Assembly (NCBI GenBank): GCA_026936335.1
Contig: JAPMXV010000031.1
Location: 401,754 to 465,753, forward strand
Direction: 5' to 3'
Source: Mantamonas sphyraenae
Taxonomy: Eukaryota > CRuMs > Mantamonadidae
DNA length: 64,000 bases
A program made the position numbers and the translations under genes. Under the pieces are notes generated by a model. That model was not told the origin of the DNA, searched no databases, and saw only the letters and a program-made list of their open reading frames with translations. Shown in pieces: positions 52,501 through 62,900 of this stretch (position 1 is its first letter; every line of letters begins with the position of its first letter).

Positions 52501-53576
52501 CGATGGGCCACCACATGTTTTCGCTGAACTTTCACGTGGAGGTCATGAGCATGGACGAAGTGCTTGTTGTGTACACGCGTCCGTTGGGAGGCAAGCTTGT
52601 GCGGCTGCAGCTGGGGTGTCGGATGCGGTTTGCGAGCGAGAGGAGCGGGCATGTGGTGCTGGGAGATGTGTCGCGTGTGCTGCCGCACTTTGGCGGGATT
52701 TACCAGCACATCCGGAACTTTGCGGCGTTCATGAAGGGGTTTGTGTCGCGTGCGTACGGAGAGGAGCGGGTGCAGGAGTACAGCGCGAGCGCAGCCGAGT
52801 ACATGGTGGAAGGAGAGGATGTAGGCAAGCTTCTGGAAGAGCTGAGCCATTTTATGGGTGTGACGTACATGTACCAGCTGCTGGTGCAGATGTTTGAGAA
52901 GCTGAAGCGTGCGCGGTTGTTGGAACTGCGGATTGGCAACGAGAAGGAGTTTCGTTTGCTGGACGTAGAGTTGCCTGGTGCGTCTGGACGTGGCCTGAAG
53001 CTGCGTGTGGTGGATGTGGTGGACTCGCTGACAGTGGAGGAGGTTGTGGGCGACGGGGAAGAAGGAGTGCTGAGCACGGCGGAGGTGCAGGGCCTGCAGC
53101 GGTATTTCCAAGAGGCTGTGCTTGCACCGCCGTACCGTTTGGATGCGCTACACTCGTTCGAGGCGTTGATGCGCATTCCACTTGCGCAGATGCGACCGTT
53201 TCTGCGCGTGATGGCGCTGGACGGATTGCAGGTGCTGGCGGTGTCGCCAGAGCCGTATGTACAGGGAAGCAGCGCGCATGCAAGCGGAGAGATGGATCAT
53301 CGGACGTTGGAGAGTGCGTTCAAGTACGATGAGGGTGTGGTGAGCTTCCAGGTGGCGGTGGTGGGGGAGATGGAGGTGGAATGGGAGCGTGTGCGTGAAG
53401 CAGAGTCGCGAGACGCGGTGATTGCACAGCTGAATGCGCGGTACTTTACGCGTGTGCTGCGCTTCCAATGCAACGTGGCGTCGGATGGCAAAGGGGAGTA
53501 TGTGGGAGGGGGAGAAAACGGGAGGTTTGGGGACGAGATCGACCGTGTGCTTGGATGCTGGGAACGTGAAGGATGA
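49525..53576 (+). CDS. MED14: Mediator complex subunit 14, one frame break
   Basis: Exon 1 runs 49525-49920 and exon 2 49985-53576 (intron 64 nt, gtaagt...gaacag, phase 2), about 1,328 residues. After a short polyglutamine run comes the conserved MED14 N-terminus: LVHKLVLDAYNSLSKLTDRL, then LLEYLHGTRYRFIRLLVIVR, WAKKVE, and across the splice RVPRYDVQIANDVLSTGTYR. Between EKKAN and LLEYL there is one extra base (near 49726) that breaks the frame. The long remainder is divergent and mainly helical, as usual for MED14, the scaffold linking Mediator head, middle and tail for RNA polymerase II transcription. An in-frame ATG at 49555 is an alternative start. Confidence 0.88.
49572..49596 (+). repeat. 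CAG repeat coding for polyglutamine
   Basis: Eight CAG codons near the start of MED14 encode a short glutamine run, a feature common in Mediator subunits. Confidence 0.9.
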
Positions 53577-53616
53577 AGGGAATATAGCATGGAGAGGGAG
53601 AGGTTTGTTGCGTGGA

Positions 53617-55581
53617 TCAACCCGCTCCGTCTTCGGTTGGCTCGGCAGCATCGTCTGCATCTCCACTGGGCCCAGCCGCCTCGCCTTGCACGGCCTCGCC
53701 CTCTGCTTCTGCGGCGACGTCCTCGTCGTCGACCGCCACCTCCTCGACATCGTCGCCATCGTCCTGCTGGGGCACGTCGTCGTCGCTGTCGTAATCGACA
53801 ATGACGAGGTAGTCGACGTGGACAAACGAACGGTCCTCAACCTCTGCGGCGTACTGGCTGAGCTCAATGGCAAAGGCCTCGTCGCAGAGCTCAAAGGGCA
53901 GACTGCCAGACTTGTCCTCGACCATGGGGTCGGCCTTGTGCCAGAGGAGGGACTGGACAATCTCTGCGTTCTGGTTTTCGCAGGCAAGGTGAAGCGGGGT
54001 GCGCTTCTTGCTCTTGTCCTGGGAGTTGATGAGTCCCTTGGTCTTCTTGGAATGCAGGTTCTTCTTGGTGCCGGTGCGTGCGATCTCAAAGCGGTTGAGC
54101 TCAAGGATGACCTCGACGGCCTCGGCGGAGTTGTTGTCCACGGCGACGTGCAGGGCAGTGAGACCCGCCTGGTTCTTGGCGTAGCTGGGGCAATCCATGT
54201 TGAGCAACTCGGCGACGAGATTGTAGGAGTTTGCAGCGGCGGCAAAGTGGAGAGCGGTGTTGCCACTGGAATCCTTCTTGGAGATTGCGGAAACGTTGAG
54301 GGATTCTGGCTGGCGGAGCATGAGGAGGGCGATGTCTTCGAGAGAGTTTTGGCAAGCGTAGTGGAGCGCAGTGGTGCCAATGTTCTCGACCTCGACGCAG
54401 AAGGAGATCTGGGCGAGGAGAAGAGTCTCTGCGACCTCGAGGCGTCCTTCGAGGAGCGCCTCGGAGAGCATGTAGGCGAGCTCGGTGGAGAGGTTCTCGA
54501 GGAGCGGGCCCGGGGTGCCGTCGTGCGACGAGGCTTTTTGCATCTCGGTGGAGAGAAGCTTGAGGAGGTTGTCGTCGTGCATCTTGTAGGCCAGGTTGAT
54601 TGGGTAGTCGCCGCTGGTGTTCTTTGTAAACAGCGAGGTGGGGTCTGCGCTGCAAATCACATTGGCGATGGTGAGAGACTCTTGCTTAGCAGCCTCACCG
54701 CTGAAGGACGTGGGCAGCGGGGGTGGAGCGGAGGAGCGTGTGTGAGCGGTGAGGAGGAGGTTGGTGGCGCGCACTGTGTACCTGCATACCTTTGAATGGC
54801 CAGAAGCACGGCATGGAGGGGCGTGTTTCCGTCGCCGTTGAGGATGTTGCAGTCTGCACCATGTGCAATGAGACCGTGGACAGTCCTGGAGAGGGGGGTG
54901 GACGCAGCAGGGTGTGTCAGGGATTTTCCCCTCTTGGGCCTTGCAAAAAAAAATGCCCTCCCGATGAAGCGGGGAGAGGCGGGGGCGCACAGAGGGGGGA
55001 GGGGGTGGGGAAGAGAAAGGAGGCACTCACTTGATCTGGCCACGGACGCAAGCAAGGTGCAGGGCGGTGTTCTTGGTTCCGTCAAAGGCGTCGATGTCGT
55101 AGTCCTCTTTGCAGTCGTTGAGAAAGGCGACGGCGACGTCCTGCTTGTCACGGGGCAGGGCGCAGAAGGTCTGGAGGGCATTGCGCTCAAACTGGGTGTC
55201 CTTGATGTTGATGTCTGCAGAGAGGGCGAGGAGGAGCGAGGCACAGCTGGGCTCTGTGCACAAGTGGAGGGGCGAGCGGCCATTGTCGTCGACCTCGTTG
55301 ATGTCCACAGAGACGTCCTTGAGCAGGCGGCGGAGCTCTTCAAAGTCACTCTCGACACACAGCTGGTGGATGGACTTTTTCTCCTTCTTGCCCTTCTTGT
55401 CGGACTTGTTGCGGCCAAAGAGAGACCCAAGGCCTTTCTTCTTCTTGCTGCTGGAGCCCTCGTCCTTTTCCTTGTCCTTTCCCTTGTCCTTTTTCTTTCC
55501 CAAGCGGAAGCTCCTGAGGGAGGGTGGTGTCAGCGGTGAGGGTGGAGGATGGGAAGGGGGGGGATGGGAGAGGACGCACAT
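53617..55581 (-). CDS. Ankyrin-repeat protein with intron-split start codon
   Basis: Best model: exons ending/starting at 55580-55581 (only the AT of the start codon), 55031-55513, 54790-54885 and 53617-54700, giving 554 residues. Introns are 66, 145, 89 nt with donors GTGCGT, GTGAGT, GTATGC and clean acceptors; all phases agree. The protein begins MSFRLGKKKDKGKDKEKD, a very basic leader, then LGSLFGRNKSDKK and about eight ankyrin repeats (~residues 50-450; HLACVRGQIKTVHGLIAHGA is restored by splicing). The C-terminus is strongly acidic. If the first intron is retained, translation could start from the same ATG with 23 extra Pro-rich residues. Partner and role unknown; likely a cytoplasmic adaptor. 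Confidence 0.78.
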
Positions 55582-55739
55582 GTTGACGGGGGATTCGTTG
55601 GGTTGGGCCGGGGGGGAAGGCGGGAATGGGATGTGGGGAGGGTGGGGAGGGTGGGGAGGGTGGATGGAGGAAGGATGGAGGAAGTATGGGTTCGGTTGTG
55701 GGATATGGGCGGGCGGTGGGCCAAAGGAAAAAACCGGAA
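55582..55739. promoter_or_regulatory. Divergent promoter with G-rich tandem repeat
   Basis: This 158-bp region separates divergent starts of the ankyrin and lipase genes. Positions 55634-55672 contain three copies of a gtggggaggg unit followed by gtgg, which could form a G-quadruplex about 70-105 bp upstream of the lipase ATG. No other element is recognised. Confidence 0.45.
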
Positions 55740-57798
55740 ATGGTGCGCCGTCGAAAGAGCAGCAAGGGAAAGGGAAAGCCAGTGCACTTTTCGCCAGAGG
55801 AACCAGAGGTGGTGGAGGTGGAGCCACATGGAGCGCTGCAGGTACCGTCGCTGCATGTTTCGTCGCTACCGGTGGACTCGCCGTCGCAGCCGAGTCGCCG
55901 TCGCAGGCAGACAAGCCGCGTTCGGAGGTGCGGCGGGAGATTCCGGCAAGCAACGGGTCGCTTTTTCTCATACCAGAGGTGGACGAGATGCTGGTGGACG
56001 ACATCAAGGAAGGAATTGACCAAGAGGCACGGAGTGACAAGCGCACGTCGGTGTGGAGCTTTGTGGTGTTTCTGTTCAAGGTTCTGTGGAATCCGTTGCT
56101 GATTCTGCTGCCGTTCCTGTTCAAGCTGCTCTCGTCGTTTCTGCACATTCCTGCGCTGCAGTTTGTGTTTTCGCTGTTTGACCCACACTACAACGCGCGC
56201 AAACTGTTTGACGAGCGCGTAAAGGCAGCGTCGACCTACGAGGAATGGAAGCAGGGCGCTCTGGCGCTGGACCGGTCGCTGGGCCTCGAGACGTGGAAGT
56301 CGGATCCAGAGAGCACTGAGTATGACTGGGAGAGGCTGCAAGCAAGGCTGGACGAGCTGCGGTCTCTTGCGCAGTCGGGGAACGTCGAGGAAATTACGTT
56401 TTATCTCCGCTCGTGTAGGTCAAGGGTTGGAGACGGGGTGTGGGGTGAAGGAGGGAGGCTGAAGGTGCTGACACACACACTCGCATGCACATACACACAG
56501 TCCTGCTGAGGAATATCAACGGTATCGGAAACCCGAGGCTGTACAACGTGGCGACGCTGGGGACGAAACACATCATCGACGACTACGTGATGGAAGTGGT
56601 GGACCAGCTGAATCTGATCGTGCAGGACAGCTCAGAGAGCGGTCTTGTGACGGACTGGACGGCGCAGGAAAAGTTTGACTTTTTCTACGAGACACGGCAG
56701 GCATACGGGCGCAGCGCAGTGTTGTTTTCGGGCGGGGCAACGCTGGGCCTGTACCATCTGGGAGTGGCGAAAGCGCTGTTTGAGGCGGATCTTCTGCCGC
56801 GTGTGATGTCTGGATCGTCTGTGGGGTCGCTCATCTGCGCCATTGTGGGAGTACGCACGGACGAGGAGCTGCCCGGGATCTTCCGTCCAGGCTCGCTGAA
56901 GCTGGACACGTTTGACAGCAACGATACGGGGGCAATCCACCGCAAGGTGCGGCGGCTGCTGACACGTGGCGTGCTGATGGATGTGCGGAAGCTGCAAAAG
57001 GCGGTGCGCGAGAACATTGGAGACATCACGTTTCTGGAGGCGTACAACCGCACGGGCCGCATGATCTCGATCACGGTGAACAACTCGGACAAGGGGGAGT
57101 TTCCAAGGCTGCTAAACTACTTGACGGCACCGCACGTGCTGGTGTGGAGCGCGGCGTGTGCATCGTGCGCGCTTCCGGGGTTGTTTGAAAGCGTGGAGCT
57201 GATGGCAAAGGACAGGCACGGGAAAGTGGTACCGTGGATGGCAAGCTGTCTGCGATGGTCCGACGGCTCGGTGAACAACGACCTGCCGATGGCGAGGCTC
57301 AGCGAACTGTTCAACGTCAACTTTTTCATTGTGTCGCAGGTGAACCCGCACGTGGCGCCCATGCTCAAGTTTAGCATCGAGCACCAGCGAGACCCGTCGC
57401 TGTTTTCGCGGGTTCTGCACTTTGTGAAGACGGAGAGTGCGCACAGGGCGCGGCAGATGGCGGAGTTGCGCATTTTGCCGTCGTTCTTGCAGCACATCGA
57501 ACCTGTGTTTTCGCAGAAGTATGAGGGAGACATTACGATTGTGCCGGATCTGCAGCTGGAGGACTACAAGCTGATTGTGACGAATCCGACGGATGAAAAG
57601 GTGCAGCGGTGCATCGCCGGCGGACAGCGGTCGACCTGGCCGCAGCTGCACTACATCCGCAACCTCACGCTGATTGAGCGTACATTGGAGGCATGCGTGC
57701 AGTGTATGCGAGCCAAGATGAAAAAGTCTGGCGGGATGATCCGCAGCCGATCGGATAGGAATCTGCGACTGCTGGAGGATTTCAGCGCCGGTGGGTAA
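55740..57798 (+). CDS. Patatin-like triacylglycerol lipase (TGL4/SDP1 type)
   Basis: Exons 55740-55841, 55907-56414 and 56501-57798 (introns 65 and 86 nt) encode 635 residues. The first intron has an unusual gtaccg donor, but removing it exactly joins HGALQ to ADKPRSEVRRE in frame. A hydrophobic stretch of ~35 residues (VLWNPLLILLPFLFKLLSSF) anchors the N-terminal region. The patatin domain has the oxyanion GGATLG, the nucleophile motif GSSVGS (GxSxG) and the catalytic DGSVNNDLP (Asp-Gly) of the Ser-Asp dyad. The layout matches yeast Tgl3/4/5 and plant SDP1, which hydrolyse triacylglycerol at lipid droplets. The stop is TAA, and only 14 bp separate it from the convergent gene. Confidence 0.92.
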
Positions 57799-57812
57799 CC
57801 CGAAATGGAGGT

Positions 57813-59810
57813 CTATTCGAGGCGTTGTCGTTTGAAAGATGGATTGTGTGGCGCAAAGTGCACTTTCCGCTTGTTGTTTGTGTGGAGGTGGGAAAGGTCG
57901 AGGTTGGCCACGTCTTCCAGAGTGCGCGGGCGCACGTGTGGACATGCACGCAACCTGCGCACGATTCTTGGGAGAAGAGCGTACGTGGGGGTGGTCAGGC
58001 CACTGAGGTTCAGTGCCCAGGCGATGCGGAGCGAGAGGTAGGTTGTTCCAAACACGAGAGAGGACTTGATGGCGTTGGCGATGTCGAGGATGGACACATC
58101 ATCCTGTGGGCGCAACAGACGTGCAAAGTAAAAGAGTTCGACTGGCGGGATGCCTCGTGAGTTCAGGGCAATGGAAATATGGACAAAGAGGTCGGTGAGC
58201 TCGCTACTGTGAATCAGATGGTCGGCAAACACCGCTTCACCTCGGCTGAGCACGGCGTACTTGACGGAAAGGGAGCGCATGTACGCGTACAAGGCAGCAA
58301 ACTCCCTATCTGTGCACGAACTGCGCGAACCGGGTTGCCAGCCAGGCGCCATGGGACGTGGGTGCCAATCGCTCAGGGGGGAGAGATCGTGGTCGTACTC
58401 CAACGCGCGAAGCACAGGGCCCACGGACTGTTGATGAGCAAGTTGACGCCAATCTGTGGGGCGCGGCAGGTTGCGGGACGCCAGGACGTCCAAAACGATG
58501 TGCAGGAGGGCATACGTGGGTTCTTCGTCGCTCGACGAGATGCCGTCTGCCTTGCATGTGCGTAGCATGTGCGAATTCAGAGCCGACGAGACGTTGTGGA
58601 GCATGCGCGCGGAGTGAAGCGTCGAGGCGAGCGTGTTTGCGTCCAGATTGTGGCCCAGCAGGTGGGCAAAGAACGCGATATCACCTTGTGGGATTGCATA
58701 TCCTTCCAGATCAGCACAGAGATGTCCAATGAGGGCGGCTGTGTTGTTGTGGTATACAAGAACGCGTATGGCGAGGAGCTCCTCAGTGGAGATAGAGGAC
58801 GACGGGTGGTCTTTGGCGATGCGGTGCATGGTGGAGAGGAGGGCGTTGAACTCGTCATCATTGGCAAAGACACGGATGGAGGGGGTGACTTTGCGGGCGG
58901 GAGGGAGGGCGGAGTGGGGCGCCGAGACGGTTTTCTTGAGCGGAGACGTCTCTGGCTCGGATTCAGAGAGCTCTTGCGAGTCAGGGATGACTTGGATGTC
59001 CATGGAGTCTGTGGTAGGGGTCACGTCTGTTGTGGAGCCGCTGGTGGTGGTGGCCGGGAGAGGGCTGGGTAGAATTTGATCATGTTGCTCTGGAGAGACA
59101 GGCGGGTCCACGTGGCTATGAGAGGCAATTTCCGGGGTAGTTTCGGTCTCGAGTGGGCTCTGCGAGGGCAAGGGTGAGGAGGTGAGGCCGGTGGAGCTCT
59201 GGAGCGTTCTGGCGCCAAAACTTGGGTCGTCCGTGTCCGAGCCACTGCTGCTGGCCACGGAATCTGAAATGACGGAGGCATCGTCTTGATGGAGGTTTTC
59301 GGTGGTGAGAGATTCCTCGTGTGTGTCGGCGGATGATGAGGATGTGTGGACAAGGCGCTGCGGGGGCGCGGGGACCGGTTGGGCAAATTCTTGGAGGTCG
59401 CTGTCAGACCGTGCGCGTGCTGAGTCGGTGTTTGGGTGAATCTGAGGGAACTGCTGGTAGGCGTAGGGAAATATGGACGTGTTTTGATGGTAGTAGGGGC
59501 TGTAGACTGGTTGTTGGAACTGTTGTGGAGCGGGTTGCGAGTTGGGTGCGTAGTAGAACGGGGTTGATCCGGTCTGTAAGGCTGCTGTATGCGTCCCAGT
59601 GTTCATGTGGGCTGTGTATTGTTGTGGGACGTAGTACATGTACTGTGGAGTGTTGGAATAGTGACCGGGTTGGGCAAAGTAGTATTGGGGCTGGCCTATG
59701 CCGGAAGCTTTCCAGGCCCCTTGGTTTGTGTATGTGTTGGTGTTGAGGTTTGTGCTTGTGTTTGGATGTGTATTGAAGTTGGAGTTGGGGTTGGGGTTGG
59801 TGCCCTCCAT
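57813..59810 (-). CDS. Subtelomeric repeat-module protein, two-module form
   Basis: Intronless, 665 residues, ending in TAG; family not recognised. Residues 1-145 are low-complexity and rich in Asn, Gln, Pro, Tyr and Thr, prion-like in composition. Residues ~145-330 are Ser/Thr/Asp/Glu-rich. Two divergent ~140-residue modules follow (about 335-490 and 500-640). Shared blocks are EFxALxxxM near each module start, AIPQGDIAFFAHLLG or GIPPVELFYFARLLRP in the middle, and a final LLxxxxD/R segment. The last residues are FKRQRLE, identical in its final six to the next gene and like a nuclear localisation signal. Homology to the adjacent telomere-proximal gene is evident from these blocks. Function unknown; I infer a nuclear protein. 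Confidence 0.7.
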   Translation of the reverse strand: MEGTNPNPNSNFNTHPNTSTNLNTNTYTNQGAWKASGIGQPQYYFAQPGHYSNTPQYMYYVPQQYTAHMNTGTHTAALQTGSTPFYYAPNSQPAPQQFQQPVYSPYYHQNTSIFPYAYQQFPQIHPNTDSARARSDSDLQEFAQPVPAPPQRLVHTSSSSADTHEESLTTENLHQDDASVISDSVASSSGSDTDDPSFGARTLQSSTGLTSSPLPSQSPLETETTPEIASHSHVDPPVSPEQHDQILPSPLPATTTSGSTTDVTPTTDSMDIQVIPDSQELSESEPETSPLKKTVSAPHSALPPARKVTPSIRVFANDDEFNALLSTMHRIAKDHPSSSISTEELLAIRVLVYHNNTAALIGHLCADLEGYAIPQGDIAFFAHLLGHNLDANTLASTLHSARMLHNVSSALNSHMLRTCKADGISSSDEEPTYALLHIVLDVLASRNLPRPTDWRQLAHQQSVGPVLRALEYDHDLSPLSDWHPRPMAPGWQPGSRSSCTDREFAALYAYMRSLSVKYAVLSRGEAVFADHLIHSSELTDLFVHISIALNSRGIPPVELFYFARLLRPQDDVSILDIANAIKSSLVFGTTYLSLRIAWALNLSGLTTPTYALLPRIVRRLRACPHVRPRTLEDVANLDLSHLHTNNKRKVHFAPHNPSFKRQRLE

Positions 59811-59931
59811 TGTTTGGAGGGTGGGTTTGTTTTGGTGCGGGAGCGTGGTGTGATTGTTCCAACGTCATGTGTCAGAGGTGTCAGAGGAGAGATTTTCCGG
59901 TGCTTGGAAGTGGAAAGTGGCATGAATGGGT
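59811..59931. other. Spacer between the two subtelomeric paralogues
   Basis: A 121-bp gap between the stop of the telomere-proximal gene and the start of its paralogue, both transcribed leftward. It presumably holds a short 3' UTR and the promoter; nothing else is seen. Confidence 0.35.
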
Positions 59932-62900
59932 TCATTCCAGGCGTTGGCGTTTGGAGGAGGAGGAGGAGGAGGAGGAGGAGGAGGAGGAGGAGGAGGAGGA
60001 GGAGGAGGAAGGATCTTTGCGCTTGGGGAGGGTGAAAGAGGGGATGGTGTAGGCGTTGACGAGAGCGGGAGTGGTGGGACGGGTGGTGATGTGGGGTGTG
60101 ATGCGGTCGATGAGGGTGTGGAGGAGAGTGTGCAGTGTGGCGTCGCTGGGTTGGGGGTTGTCGAGCCAGGCGATCTTGAGGGAGAGGGGGGTGACGCCGC
60201 GAGTGAGGGTAGTGCTGATGGCACCTTGCACATGTTTGTAGGTGAGTCGTGGCCTGAGGAGACGGACAAAGAAGGCCAGGTCGACAGGCGGCACGCCAAC
60301 GTTGCCCAGCGCCAGGATGACGTGTCGCACCAGGGATTTCAGGTCGCCGTTGTTGATCAGCTCACGCAGTGCCTGGTTCTCTTGTGCGTGCTGATGGCGA
60401 GGGTGCTTGGCTGCGCGTGCCTTCATGCGTGCCAGCAGCGTCTGGAACTCCCGCGCCGTGCAGCTGCCTCGCTCGTCTCCGGTCTTGCTCCAGCCACTGC
60501 GCACAGACTCAGGATGCCACTTGTCCACCTCTTTGGTGGTGAGGTGGTTGTCGTAGTCGCATTGTGTCCAGTGTGGGTCGCTGTCGTTGTCAGCAGGGCG
60601 TCGTGCTTTCTGCAGCCTCAGCTGGGTCTGCTCGTGCTCCTTCCAGGTGGTGGGATGGGGTCTGTCGCCGAGAGTGTCCATCTCTGTCATGAGGAGGTGG
60701 AGGAGGGCGTAGTTGGGGTCGCCGTGGTCGTGTGGCTCCTCCAGCCAGCACACCTTCAATCCAGCCTTGGTCACACCAATGGCCAGACCAGCGTGTCGGA
60801 TGGCAAGGCTGCACACATGTTGATCCATATCACGGCCGAGGAGGGTGAGGCAGAAGGCCATGTCGCCCTGGGAGAGGGGGATGTTGCCCAGAGAGAGCTG
60901 AACCTGTCGGACCAGCGCGGTCGTGGTGCCATGGCAGACCGCAACACGCGCCTGCAGGGTCATGAGGACGGAGATGTCGTCGATGGGATACTCGTTCGCC
61001 AGGGTGTGCATGTGGTTCAGCAGTGCCGTGTGCTCCTTCTTGTTGCTGTGGCTGCGCTCGCTCTTGCCCCACTTTGTCCAGCCACTGCGCACAACGCCAT
61101 CTGGCAGTTCATCCTCCACGGCCATCATCTCCTCCTCAGTGGGCTCGGGAAGATCAAGCTCGGTGATGGCAAGGGCATTGACGGCGTCGACTGTGGTAGG
61201 GCGGGTGTTGATGTGGGGTGTGATGCGGTCGATGAGGGTGTGCAGGAGGGTGTGCAGTGTGGCGTCGCTGGGTTGGGGGTTGTCGAGCCAGACGATCTTG
61301 AGGGAGAGGGAGGTGACACCGCGGGTGAGATTGTCGCTGATGGCAGGGGATAATTGCTGGTAGGTGAGACGTGGCCTGAGGAGGCGGACAAAGAAGGCCA
61401 AGTCGACAGGCGGCACGCCAACGTTGCCCAGCGCCAGGATGATGTGTCGCACCAGGGACATCTTGCTTCCGTTGTTGATCAGCACACGCAGTGTCTGGTG
61501 CTCGTGTGCGTGCTGATGGCGGGGGTGCTTGGCTGCGCGTGCCTTCATGTGTGCCAGCAGCGTCTGGAACTCCCGTGCCGTGCAGCTGCCACGCTCGTCG
61601 CTGGGAGTGGCACTGCTCCAGCCACTGCGCACAGGCTCAGGATGCCACTCTTCCACATTGGTTGTGGTGAGGTGGTGGTCGTAGTCGCAATGTGTCCAGT
61701 GTGGGTCGCTGTCGTTGTCAGCAGGGCGTCGTGCTTCCTGCAGCCACAGCTGGGTCTGCTCGTGCTCCTTCCAGGTGGTGGGAGGGGGCCTGTTGCCGAG
61801 AGTGTCCATCTCTGTCATGAGCAGGTGGAGGAGGGCGTAGTTGGGGTCACCGCGGTCGTCTGGCTCCTCCAGCCAGCACACCTTCAACACAGCCTTTGTC
61901 ACACCCATGGCCAGACAAGCGTGTCGGATGGCAAGGCTGCACACATGTTGATCCATATCACGGCCGAGGAGGGTGAGACAGAAGGCCATGTCGCCCTGGG
62001 ATATGGGTGTGTTGCCCAGAGCGAGCTGAATCTGTCGGACAAGCGTGTTCAGGGTGCCATGGCAGACCACAACACGCGCCTGCAGGGTCATGAGGACGGA
62101 GATGTCGTCGATAGGATGCTCGTTGGCCAGGGTGTGCATGTGGTTCAGCAGTGCCGTGTGCTCCTTCTTGTTGCTGCGGCTGCGCTCGTCACTGATTCCT
62201 GCTGTCCACCCTTTGCGCACAACACCATCTGGCAACTTGTTCGTCTCGTTCACGCCTGATTTCTTCCGCTCGCTGGTGTCTCCGTTCTTTGCACTCCTTG
62301 CCCGTGTGCTCGACGTTCCTGTCTCTGTGCCACTGCCAGGCGTGACCCTGAGCCTGCGCTGTCCACTGCCTTTCATCTTCTGTGGACCAGTACTGGTGAG
62401 GCCTCTGCGTCGTCGTGTGCGGAATTTTCTTGTGCGCCCCGAATGCCATTCGTCCGTGCCCTTCTGTTCCATGTCGTCTGCGTCGTCGTCGCTGTCATCT
62501 TGCGGCATGTACTCCTCATCCATGGCATCACCAGTGTCCGAGAAGCTAAGTGTGCCCTGAGTTTCCGACTCGTCATCCGCGTGCTGCTGGGTTGCGTCGT
62601 TTGCCTCGCCGTCTTCTTCGTACGCCTCCATCCCTGAGCTGGTCATCCACTCTGAGTTGCTGGAGATTGAACGTGGTTCACGGTGGCCAAAGTTCAGGAA
62701 CATCAGGTCCTCCACGTCGCCGGTGTCATGTGTGTGTGTGTCCTGGTCTTCGTCGTCGTCGTCGCTGTCTCCAGTCTGCCGTGTGGCCTGGTGGTAGGAG
62801 GACGACGTTGTGGTGGCGGATGTGGCCCGTGTGATGCCGACAAAGGCTGGGCTGGTGCGTTTGGGGACGCGGTTGTGGTTTGTGGTAGGTTGAGCAGGCG

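Noticed and set aside
55842-55906. Frame break in the lipase gene
   Set aside because: The change of frame is fully explained by a 65-nt intron with GT and AG ends and matching phase, although its gtaccg donor is atypical.
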